A DNA stretch of 64,000 nucleotides, taken from Platycnemis pennipes (lineage: Eukaryota; Arthropoda; Insecta; Odonata; Platycnemididae). The stretch lies in NCBI GenBank assembly GCA_933228895.1, contig OW121854.1, positions 60,058,609-60,122,608 of the forward strand, given 5' to 3'. Positions 1 to 9,780 of this stretch are shown here, in pieces. The position numbers and the translations under genes were made by a program. The notes beneath the pieces were generated by a model that was not told where the DNA came from, did not search any database, and saw nothing but the letters and a program-made list of their open reading frames with translations. The first letter of the stretch is position 1. Every line of letters begins with the position of its first letter.

Positions 1-535
1 ATCAATATTGTATCGATACAGTATCGATATTGTAATGATACTTTATAAAAATTTGATAAAAAAACACCTAAATAATTTCACCTCATTTTTGTATCAGCAA
101 TGTATCGATGTATCCATATTTTATCGATATTATATCGATACAGTATCGACATTGAATTATCGATTTTGTAGAAACCTTCGCGGAGCGTACTCAATAACTT
201 TCCAAAGTTTCATGGCGATCCGATGAATAGTAATGCATAAAGGACAAACACATTATATACATTCGATACAGTATCGATATTGCAACGATACATTCCTTTT
301 AAAAAACTAAATAATTTCACCTCAATTTTGTATCAATTATGTATCGATTTATCGATACTTTTGCGATATTATATCGATAAAGTATCGATATTGAAATATC
401 GATTTCGTAGTCCTCTTTTCAGGAATGTACTCAACAACTTCCTAAAGTTTCATGGCGATCCGATGAATGGTGTAGTAATGCATAAAGGACATACAGACAC
501 ACATACATTCATTTTTATATATATAGATAGATATA
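1..535 (+). repeat. Two diverged copies of an RTE-like retroelement 3' end
   Basis: Two copies about 250 bp apart share a TATCGATA-rich part, then a stretch reading AAGTTTCATGGCGATCCGAT, then AGTAATGCATAAAGGACA. The second copy ends in ACAC and TATA simple repeats. A 'GTTTCAT-GCGATC' block followed by a simple-sequence tail is typical of RTE-type LINE 3' ends and SINEs that borrow them; that assignment is from memory of the family. No coding part is present. The first copy begins at or before the window edge. Confidence 0.5.
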
Positions 536-559
536 GACAACTACATAGTAATGTAGAGT

Positions 560-889
560 CCTTTGGAATAAAGCCCTGTGGATGATACAGAAATATTTGA
601 TGGTAAATAAATGAATTTAGCTTCAGGGATGCAACTCAGTACAAGGTAAAAACCACAAGAAGTATGTACCTAATTTTAGTTTTGTTGGTGTGTCTGAGGA
701 TGAACATGTGTTCAGGCCTTCAGTAATGGTACCATTATTGAACTAAGTTTGAAACCAAACATGTGAATCCTGGGATTGTGGCTTAAGTGCGAAAGAAATT
801 ATTATTAGCAGTATTATAGAAGGTAGGTCTAAATGTATATTTCATTCTTCCCACATCCCTACATTTCACAAGATTTTCCTTTTCAGCCC
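560..889. other. No recognisable feature
   Basis: AT-rich DNA with no open frame, repeat or RNA signal that I can support. Confidence 0.5.
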
Positions 890-1681
890 TGAATACCTCC
901 TACCACCCATCATTCTATCCAAACTACCAGTTCCTCTCCCCAGCTTACCTAACATTCTTCCCTCAATCACATCCATAGAATCATGTCCATTTCTCTTAAT
1001 GATGCAGACTTCAATGAAGAATTACAAACAATAATAACCAGAGGCAAAAATAATGATTTTAGTGCACCCATCATTCTATCCAAACTACCAGTTCCTCTCC
1101 CCAGCTTACCTAACTTTCTTCCCTCAATCACATCCATAGAATCATGTCCATTCCTCTTAATGATGCAGACTTCAATGAAGAATTACAGACAATAATAACC
1201 AGAGGCAAAAATAATGATTTTAGTGCTTACCTAATTCCCAAATTATTCCACAAAGAAGTTAACCGAAGCACAGTCCAACAACTGACCAGCCTTCAAGCCA
1301 TTCGATGTGAATAACCCATGCAGTGGTTTAAGTTACCCTTCCATTGCCATATCTCCCAGAGCATATGCAAATACATTCCGAAAGAGAGGTATAAAGTGTA
1401 TTTTTACTCCCCAACCTCATTTGGAAAGGTTCTCCTCAACTCTAACGATCCAGTAGACTTGTAAGACAAAAGTGGTGTGTATACACTTCATTATGGTAAG
1501 TGTGACCAGACTGGCCATGTGGACCAGACCAGCAGAAAATTCAAAACTGGAATCAGCAAACATAAGCCAAGTGTGAACCATAAGGGAAGTAAATCATAGG
1601 TACTTTGCCAAACACATGCTGGAGACTGGTAATATGAGTGACTTTCATATAAAAATTTTACATGTTCACATTAAAAGATAA
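890..1681 (+). mobile_element. Penelope-like retroelement relic (linker and GIY-YIG endonuclease end)
   Basis: Several frames on the plus strand together give the C-terminal part of a Penelope-like element. From about 1145 it reads SIPLNDADFNEELQTI; then SYPSIAISPRAYANTFRKRG near 1330-1390; from 1441 a frame with DKSGVYTLHYGKCDQTG and QTSRKFKTGISKHKP, the region matching the usual YIGQTGRSFKTR...EH of the GIY-YIG endonuclease; and, after a frameshift at about 1600, FAKHMLETGNMSDFHIKIL ending at a TAA at 1679-1681. In-frame stops (e.g. 1462-1464, 1597-1599) and frameshifts show it is dead. The reverse transcriptase core is missing upstream. Family assignment rests on motif order, not on a search. 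Confidence 0.75.
904..1225 (+). repeat. 161-bp tandem duplication inside the Penelope-like relic
   Basis: Positions 904-1064 and 1065-1225 are two head-to-tail copies of the same 161 bp with about three mismatches. The unit covers the segment just before and including the SLNDADFNEELQT coding stretch, so the second copy reads on into the rest of the element while the first is interrupted. The high identity implies that the duplication is younger than the decay of the element. Confidence 0.9.
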
Positions 1682-1790
1682 ATAAAAATTCATAAGAAAT
1701 GCTCGAACTATTTAAATGCCCAATTTCGCCAAATATGTGCATTTTAAATGACCTGAATGAATTAAATGCTCGCAGATATTTTTAACCATT

Positions 1791-2069
1791 TTAACCCTCT
1801 TAGTGCCATGAGCCGATATATCGGCTCAAGGAGCAAATTAATGTTTAAACTATTTTTGTTGTAATAATTACACATATCCTTAATGCAATGTATCAGAATA
1901 CCATTAACAACAATTAATCCATTTTCAGTTAAATAATAAAAACATTACATTCATACCCAAAAAGTAACTTCATATAGTTTAATTTTTCATAAGGAGTTAC
2001 AAAACTCTCAAATTAATGCTGGCATTTTTCGCTAGTGCCACCAAAATTCGGTGGCACTGAGAGGGTTAA
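1791..2069. mobile_element. piggyBac-like MITE, 279 bp, TTAA target site
   Basis: Left end TTAACCCTCTTAGTGCCA and the reverse complement of the right end, TTAACCCTCTCAGTGCCA, match at 17 of 18 positions. TTAA at both tips is the target site expected for piggyBac-type transposases, and CCCT termini fit that superfamily. Each end also holds its own palindrome: GAGCCGATATATCGGCTC on the left, and GTGCCACC...GGTGGCAC on the right. There is no coding capacity. It would have been moved by an element elsewhere in the genome. Confidence 0.8.
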
Positions 2070-2289
2070 TACCTGACCTTTTTCCTGATCCCAAAGCTTG
2101 AAAAACTCATACCTCGAATGGTACTCTCACTACTGACTTCCATCCTCCACCTCCTTTTCACCCTTAACCTCAGCAAACCTCAACCCCCTCTTCCATTTGA
2201 GGCCTATCTCCCTACCCCCGTGAATGAAGTATATACAGCCCATGTTTTCTAATGCTTGCCAGTATCCCTTTAAAATAATGCTTGTACCC

Positions 2290-4246
2290 TGAAATCAATC
2301 GGGTATTGAAATATTTCTGTAGAAGTTGTTAAAGTGTTTTCTTTGCATCATGTTAAAAAATAAATCATCACCCTTAATTACCTTCTCCATTAACACTTTT
2401 TGCCTTCTCCCAATGTCATCAATCAAATTACTTTCCTCTCCTACATATTCTAGCACTTCATCACTCATTCTCCTTTTGATCCACTTTGCTTCCTCCATCC
2501 TTCTCTGCAAAGCTCTTAGTCTATAATCATCTTTTTTTCTTAAAGTACATGTTTTCCCACCATATAGTGCCATTCTGCATTTTAAGCATTCCACCAGTCT
2601 TTACTTTACCTCCTCACCCCTGTCATTAGTTCTCGCCTACAGGTAAATGCTTCTTTTACAAATATGATTCCCATTCTCACATCAATGCTGCTATGTGTAC
2701 TCTTTTTCCTCCAACACACTACCTAGATAGTATAAATTGCTGCTCCGCCTGCCCTAGCTTCTGCCTCCTATTTTTTTTTTGGATAAACTGGCTCTTTTTG
2801 TGCTCGAAAATCTCAGTACATTTGTTTTCTTATCTTCATCCCATATATTTTGCACTGTCCCTGCAATACATCCAAGATTTTTTGTAAGCCCTGGGCTGAC
2901 TGACTGGTTAGCGCTTGGTCATCTGTGAACCTCACTGATTTTATCAATATTCCCCCGACCTTTACTCCAGCCTTGAGGTTATTCAACGTCTCTCACCATT
3001 ACCTCCGAGTATATGTTAAAAAAATACTGAGGATAACAGACAGCCTAACTCCCCTCCCTGCTGTCTTTTTAAAATTAACAAAGTATACAAATATATCCTT
3101 ATTGTTTGCTCTCTTTTCCATTCTTCTGTTAATGATTTTAAGCACATTTGTGGCATGAGAAATCAAACTCATTCTTCTATAGCATTCTTTTGGCACCCTT
3201 TTTTTGGTGTAGGAATCAGTACTGTTTCTACAAAATCCTCCAGCCAAGCTCCCTCTTTTTATATGCTACGAACAAGCCCATAATATCTCTCCCATCATCC
3301 TCTTCCTAGGTTCTTCAGAAGTTCAGCTGGGATGTTATCTATCCCCACAATATTACCTGCCTTCATTTCTGGCAATGCCTTTTCTATTACACTATCCAGT
3401 ATAACATGTCCCAGCTCATGATCTACATCCTTTTCCTCATCTATATCTAAGTTCCTCAATGTATTCTTTCCACTGATTCTAAATTTCCTCTGGTTCTAAT
3501 GCTAAAATTCCCATTCTGTCTTTGATGCACAAGACTGTTTTTCATTTCTTGATGCCGGAAAACATTCTAACCCTTGAGTACGCTCTGCCTATTTCTTCTT
3601 CTATCTGGAGTCTCTCCATCTACTCGCATTGCCGGCTCCACTTTTTTGTCTTACTCTCTTTGTGTCACTCCTAAGTCTATAGTTGATCTCATAATGCCTT
3701 CTTCCCAGCTCTGTATTAACATTTTTCCATTTCCTTCTTTCTTGATTTTTGCCTTCATTTCTACTGTTACCTATGGTTTCCTGATTCTCCTAGAGTCTAC
3801 TGTCCCTATTGTTTTCTCTCGTGCTTTTCTTATACCCATCTTTATTAATTCCCACCCTTAATCTATTGTTACTCTTTCTTCTTCCTTCATGCATCTGTCT
3901 ACCAATGCCTGATATTCCCTCTATTTCATTGCAATCAGTGCTCCTACATCCCACTTTTTTTATTATTCTTTTTATATTTTACTTCCGCACTATACTTGCT
4001 CAGTACTGCTACCTGCCGCTACACCTCTCGCTTCCCAGTCGTCCGCCAACCAAGTCCGTCTCCACCACAGCTCCGAGTAACGCCACCTGTGAGAGACAAG
4101 GTAAGAGAATTGCTTTTCTTTCTCTAGAACGATAGTCTTTTACCTGGTAGTCTGGTCCCACCAAGGGCAAGTCCCACAAAAGATTATAAATTATCCTCCT
4201 ACTCTGCCACTTTCTTGGCTCAGTCATTTCTTACACCCAGTCCATA
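2290..4246 (-). mobile_element. LINE relic, reverse transcriptase to C-terminus (minus strand)
   Basis: Read on the minus strand, from high to low coordinates, this gives a non-LTR reverse transcriptase of the type often annotated 'craniofacial development protein 2-like' in insects. Seen are ALPEMKAGNIVGIDNIPAEL, ECYRRMSLISHATNVLKIIN, a degraded FADD-like part with QALTSQ-type residues, and near the end RALQRRMEEAKWIKRRMSDE followed by VLEYVGEESNLIDDIGRRQK. The stretch between the RISLISHA block and the AGREVR block looks deleted. Frameshifts and stops are many. Its endonuclease half continues beyond a hAT insertion at 6850-7135. Confidence 0.8.
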
Positions 4247-4254
4247 CTCCTGTA
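4247..4254. repeat. Left target-site duplication of the hAT element
   Basis: CTCCTGTA here is repeated exactly at 6842-6849, directly outside the other end of the element. Eight bases is the hAT target duplication length. Confidence 0.9.
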
Positions 4255-4944
4255 CAGGGTCGGGTCAGTAGAATATTCTGTGTAGAAAATGCGTATTCTA
4301 TGTGTATATTCTACCGTAGAATATGTACTATAGAATATTGCTAATAGTTACATATTCTACGTGTAGAAAATTAATTTTACATATACTGCTAAAGAAATGA
4401 TCACAATTATTGGAAAATTTTATTTTAACAATAAACTAATAAATTTTAATAATTAAACCTATAATTAGTGCAGTTTCAGCTTAAATAGCCTATTACAAGC
4501 CTACCATAGCTAGGCCTGCCAGGAAATCAATAATTATCCAAGACTGAACTGTCTAAATGCTAAATTATCCACGAGTCAAAGCAATATTTTCTAGGTTGAT
4601 TGGGGTAGGCCTGAGTCATTTGTAACCACTTCACATCATTTTTAAAATTTTCTATGGTAAATACTTACTTGCATTTAGTTATATATGCAGTAGGCTAGAT
4701 TAAGGATTATATTAACTGGTATTTTAATTGAAGTGAAATTATGTCCATTGCCACTAAGTGAAACATTATAGGAAGTATATTACTGCACCTCTATCAAGGT
4801 CAAGAGAAACTTACCATTAAAAAACAACTTAAGAGCTCTATGTTTACTAGTTGTTCCAGGGCTTACTGCTCTCTTTATTGCTGGTCATTTCTCTTTCAGA
4901 CAGAGGAAATAGCTTTATTGTTTTAAAACTAAAATTATGATGCA

Positions 4945-5309
4945 CAGTAGAGCCCCACAAATTCGGGCCCCGCTAATTCGGGTTTCTGGATAAATCGGGG
5001 CGGGCCAAAAAAAAGTAAAAAAATTTTACTCATTAAAATTTTACAAGTTAAACACTTCTAATAGTCAATTTTGTTTGTTTGACATATTTTGTGTTTTGTC
5101 ACGATGTTTTAAACTATGTAATCTTATATTTTCTTACGTTTTTAGTGCATCATGTATATCCTTATATGCTTGAGAACCATGAATAGCCTTCAAAAATGCT
5201 TTAGGGTCGTTCCTAAGGCAATAAAACCACTTTAAATGTTTAATTCGGGTTTTTAGTTAATTCGGGCATTAGCCGGACACAATTAGCCCGAATTAGAGGG
5301 GTTCTACTG
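4945..5309. mobile_element. pogo/Tigger-like MITE, 365 bp, nested in the hAT
   Basis: Left end CAGTAGAGCCCCACAAATTC pairs with the inverted right end CAGTAGAACCCCTCTAATTC. ATTCGGG motifs recur inside each end. TA follows the right end at 5310-5311; on the left it has become CA. CAGT...ACTG ends with TA duplication fit the Tc1/mariner-pogo group. No transposase is present. Confidence 0.75.
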
Positions 5310-6093
5310 TATTTTTGGAAGTTCTACACAATGATTACAACATGATACAGTTAGAAAATGTCAAGAATAAGACTACAATAAAGCCACATAGAGAAAAGAG
5401 TAGTCTTTAAGTTGTAAGTTTAAAACAATAAAACTATAATTTTTGGTTGTGTTAAATCTTATCTTTGAAAAGTTGGCATTTAGTACATTTTTATAGTATT
5501 AAATTTGGAATGTCGTATAGGACATGGTGTAGGCCTACTTAGTTTTAAGGCCTATCTTGATTTATGTGGGATAGATAGATATTCAGCTGAAACACTAGGG
5601 CCAAGCATATATATGTTCCTTGAGTAGGCTTAAATGTTTTCATTTCTAATTCTATGAACATAAATAATTGACACTCACCCTCTTTTGAGGTGTAGGCCTA
5701 CCTATCTAAAATCTCATCTAAATTCACTAAGTAAAAGATGTTTTTGAGCATATTGTTAAATATCAACTACTGTTAGTAGAATAATAATGAAAAATACTGG
5801 TAAGTAGGGATTAGATATACTCCCCTAATCAATTAAAAGAATTTACTGTTTATTAATGTTTTTATTTTCCAATGGCTAAAATTCATCAGATTTGACATCT
5901 TTGAGTTTAAGTGTATGGTATACATGTAGTAACCTTTTACATCTTTCAAATGTAAGGCTGTTCCATAATGGGCAATGTATGTATGACCAATTACTAAACA
6001 CTCTTTCAAGTTGTGCAGAAGATGCAGGGACATTAAGTAATTTATTTGCAAGATTTCATAAACCTGGATGCTTGCATTTAGCAAGCTCCCAAA

Positions 6094-6378
6094 GGGTTGG
6101 TTGGTTGGTTATTTACGGGAGGCGACCGACAGCTGAGGTCATTTGCGCCATATAGGATAGGTGGATAATTGGGTAATGGTAGGAGTTTTCAGGGAATGTC
6201 CCAAAGGGTTGATGGACTTTTGATGCCCTGATTTCTCAGCACACGAAAAACACTGTATTTGCTATCTCTGATGAATTTCGCTGGGTCTTCCAACCCATCT
6301 CCATCGCCCAGGATTTTAACCCGGGACCCTCCGGTCAGTAGCTCAGCACTCTACCCACTAGGCCACCACGACACCTTA
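6094..6378 (-). mobile_element. tRNA-derived SINE (minus), CCAA-tailed, nested in the hAT
   Basis: On the minus strand the head at about 6378 reads GGCCTAGTGGGTAGAGTGC (A box) then GGGTTAAAATCC (B box). The 3' part, ending ACCTATCCTATATGGCGCAA ... CTGTCGGTCGCCTCC and a (CCAA)n tail, is nearly identical to that of the SINE at 33855-34185, but the head and body differ. It is therefore a second SINE type sharing a 3' module. Confidence 0.8.
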
Positions 6379-6504
6379 TTAATGTAAAACTTAACTTTAT
6401 TTTTTTAATTGTAATTTTCTACATTTTATTAAACGTAAAACATTATTTTACAGACACAAAAATAATCAACATAATATTCTACATAATACATGCAATATTC
6501 TGCA

Positions 6505-6842
6505 TAATCTACATTGTCTACACTATTTTCTATGTGTATGTAGAAAAATAATAATCTATGTGTAATGACCCAACCCTGCTCAGCCTGGACCTCCAGAGGA
6601 TGCGTGTCCAGCGACGGGGAAATACTTTATGATCCCATGGATGATTGATCTGTGGTGCTCTTTCAACCTGCGTGACATAGAGTACCCTATCATGCCATAA
6701 AACGCCTTGGGGTAAACAGGGCTCTAGAATCCATGTTTTCGATTTTTGATTGCGGGTAGTGGCTGTTTAATCTACATTGTCTACACTATTTTCTATGTGT
6801 GTGTAGAAAAATAATATTCTACGTGTAATGACCCAACCCTGC
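6505..6842. repeat. Duplicated right terminus of the hAT element
   Basis: The terminal ~75 bp of the hAT at 6769-6842 (AATCTACATTGTCTACAC ... TGACCCAACCCTG) also occurs at 6505-6579, in the same orientation, 264 bp upstream. The 190 bp between the two copies is not obviously hAT and does not read as the surrounding LINE. Confidence 0.8.
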
Positions 6843-6849
6843 TCCTGTA

Positions 6850-7135
6850 CCCCACTTCTACTACAGCATTCCAATCTCCTATAACTATTACCTTCTCCCT
6901 GCCCTTAACTTTTCCAATTTCTTCTTATAGCTGATCATGTGTGTGTTTCATCTTCTTCCTCTCCTTTATGTCCTATATTAGGAATTTGAACCTTTATTAT
7001 GACTACATTCGTCAGCATCGCTTTGACTTATATAACCAATATTCTATTGCTCACCTGTTCCACATTCAATACCCTTTTCCCTCATGTTGTATTTAATTCA
7101 ATTGTTACTCCATTAACACTTTTAGGTGCATGCAT
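6850..7135 (-). mobile_element. LINE relic, endonuclease domain (minus strand), other half of the 2.3-4.2 kb LINE
   Basis: Minus-strand reading gives RVLNVEQVSNRILVI, VVIIKVQIPNIGHKGEEEDE and KVKGREKVIVIGDWNAVVE, the order and motifs of an apurinic-type LINE endonuclease (the GDWNA box aligns with the usual GDFNA). The next codons, GYRSMDW, lie across the hAT at 4236-4246. Upstream of 7135 the signal fades. Frameshifts are present, so it is not functional. Confidence 0.8.
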
Positions 7136-9060
7136 GGATATGAATGTAACCAAATGATGCTCAATTTACAGGTAGGCAACATTCATATAACTTTCATATT
7201 GGTTTCCATATATTTTGTACTGCATGTTTGTATGCATATAATGAAAATGTTTGAATAAAAGTACATATATAGACTATTATTATTTATTTTTTCTGCAGGG
7301 TATATTTTTGGTACATATTAATCATTAGATCTATTCAGTAGAAAGTTGGCTGATTGAGAAATACATATAATTAACATATGATGCCTCACAAGACCCTCCT
7401 CCAACCCTTCTTTCCTCCATGGTCACCTCTATAACTGACACCTATGATGCGTGACTCTTTAGCCTTGAGAATGATGGTAACACTGATACCAATTATCAAA
7501 TAAACAGCTAAGCTTGGAATACTGCAAGTGTGTGTTTTTTAAGTTTAGATAAAAAAATGAGGATAGCTGATGTTGAGTGGGAGGAGGAGGGGATGAATGA
7601 TATGCAGTTGAATGAAGAAAGTAATTTTATTATCAGTTATGCTCATAATTATGTTTTTTATGGGCATGAGAGAGCCCAAACTTATCCTGCTGGCCATGCA
7701 AGTTTGTGACACACTGAGAATACAGGCCTGTTTGGCATTCTTCTTAATTTTTTTTACAAAAGTTTTATACTGAATAAAAATATATTTTTGGTATGAGAAG
7801 AAAGAAATATTTTTCTTCTTTTGATTAAAGAACTGCATTTAAATCAATAAAAAGTTTTTATTTTATTAGATGTTTCCTAACAATCATATGCCGATTGTAA
7901 ATATGTATATACTTACAGTAAGAAATTGAAAATATCTTACTGTTTATATTTAATGATTCTTTCCATAATTAAAGAGTTAAAGGAGATAATTTTTTTAGTA
8001 TTATGGAATTATAATTGAAAATAAGGGAAATAATTATTTGACTGGACCATAAAAAAATTGCAATTAATAAAAGGGATATTGATGAAGGATACACAAAAAA
8101 GAAATGCTATTGGAATTATAATATGGTACATACATTGGTGAGTTGCATTACAGTGCATGGCTTCAAAACTTGTTTTGAAAGTTAAAGTTTGAGTTATACT
8201 GGAGATTTGATGCTTGTGTGTTTAGAAAAGAGGAGAAAGTATTGTCAAGGGGAAAAGGCAGATGGGTAATAGATGGAGCGTTGAGATGATATGTATATGA
8301 TAATTTTGGGTTATGTGAAAGAGGGTAGACATTGTGAAGTAGGAAATAAAATGGAGCAAAAGAAATATAAATATGAGTTTTTATCTGCCTTCAATGTTTT
8401 GCAATAAACCTAAAAATCCATTACTTTTTAACTGCATCTATATGAAAGAAAACTTAATTATTGCTTATTGAAAAAGAAAGAAAAACTAAAAGTAGTATTA
8501 TCTACACAATTTTGTGGAGCCATAAAAACCATGTTAATAGTATTAATTTAAGTTTTTCTTTCTTTTTCAATATGCTAGAGTCCAACAAAGTGAAGCATGG
8601 AACTATTTGTTTGATTAATTATTGCCATTACACATTAAGTATTTATGTGAAATGAAGAAGGTATAATCAAATGGATAGGTATATAGATAATTTGATGATG
8701 TGGAGAGAATGAGAAAGCAACTAAAAAATGAACTTTTCTCTGCCACACTATGCCTCTCCAACTAGGAAGGGATGCATTTATCATGGGAAGAGGATAGAAA
8801 CAATAATGAGAGTAGTGGAGGGGTGGAAGAACGATGTCAGCAAAGGTGCTGGAGTCAAAGAATAGTGTGGTAAAGGAACATTTTGAAAGGTTTGGGATGG
8901 AGACCAATCATAGGAAGAAGTAGGAGGAGAGATTTTTAATTATGATGGTGGGAAAGCATTAGCTGAGGAATTAAGCGATGAAGTAGATTACACATCTGGA
9001 CAGGATTTTATATAAAAATGCTTTTAGAAGAAAGGGCTTACATAATACATAGTACCATCT
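7136..9060. other. AT-rich stretch without recognisable genes
   Basis: I see no coding signal, splice pattern or known repeat here. The only structure worth noting is a perfect inverted repeat at 8466-8572, listed separately. Confidence 0.5.
8466..8572. repeat. Perfect 22-bp inverted repeat with a 63-nt loop
   Basis: Positions 8466-8487 and 8551-8572 are exact reverse complements (arm begins TATTGAAAAAGAAAG, purine-rich). A transcript would form a hairpin with a 22-bp stem. It could be a tiny MITE remnant; no target duplication was found. Confidence 0.75.
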
Positions 9061-9104
9061 GTGGGTTTCAGGCCTATAGTCTCATCTAAAGGCTATTCAG
9101 ACCA

Positions 9105-9366
9105 GGAGGAATGGTATAAGGATGTGAACAGAAGGGTAAGGAATACAGGTGGAGAAAAACCTGATACTGGCATTAGCCCTCTCCTAACTAAAGTTGCCAA
9201 GAGGGCAACAGCTTAACATCTCATCAGACGGACAAAGTACTGAACCTGATACTCTCCACAAAACACTCAAGTACGGTTTACCTTTGAAAACTATCTACCA
9301 CTGGTGGGAATTGAACTCAGGTCCCCTGGGTGAGGCAGTACTGTAACCACTACAGCCACCTGACCC
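9105..9366 (-). mobile_element. tRNA-derived SINE (minus), common-body type
   Basis: Minus strand: GGTGGCTGTAGTGGTTACAG (A box region), GAGTTCAATTCCC (B box), then the common body with ACTTGAGTG, TCCGTCTGATGAG and a CTCTTGGCAACTTTAG stretch. Diverged copy. Confidence 0.75.
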
Positions 9367-9619
9367 CTGCATGAAAGGATTATGCAGGCTGAGAAGGGAT
9401 CTACCAAGGTAGGTTAATGATTGGAATCTTCAGAAAAGTGAAATAGAAAATATTGATTATAGCAGTGATATGGAGGGTGCCTGGGCATAGTTCAGAAACA
9501 TACATGGTTCAAATCCCACCAAGGACATGGATTGGATGTATTTGCACCCGATATATTTTACTACTGATTTGGCAGTTACGCCGCAGGTTCTTTCATGTCA
9601 TACCTTCACTTATAGGCAT

Positions 9620-9780
9620 TTCAGACAGGGTTGGTGTGGTGGCTAGAGCACTGGCCTCCCATCCAAAGGGTCCGGGTTCGATTCCTGACAGCAGTGGATT
9701 TTTCAGTGGAAAACCGATCCCTACTTGAGTACCTAATGGAAGGCATATCAGGTTCAGTATTCCGTCCATCAGATGGGTTG
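9620..9780 (+). mobile_element. tRNA-derived SINE (plus), cut by the foldback element
   Basis: GTGGTGGCTAGAGCACTGGC (A box) and GGGTTCGATTCC (B box) are followed by the common body through TCCGTCCATCAGATGGG. The body then stops at the left arm of the foldback element; a matching tail piece appears at about 12105, beyond the right arm. Confidence 0.85.

Larger units (their letters stand above)
4255..6841. mobile_element. Non-autonomous hAT transposon, 2587 bp, inserted in a LINE
   Basis: Left end CAGGGTCGGGTCA and the inverted right end CAGGGTTGGGTCA differ at one base, and the perfect 8-bp duplication CTCCTGTA flanks both. Subterminal regions carry many short TAGAATATTCT- and CTACGTGTAGAA-like motifs in both directions, the usual clustered transposase binding sites. 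I see no transposase frame, so it is non-autonomous. The interior holds a pogo-like MITE and a SINE, both younger. The flanks read on as one minus-strand LINE, which shows the order of events. Confidence 0.9.
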
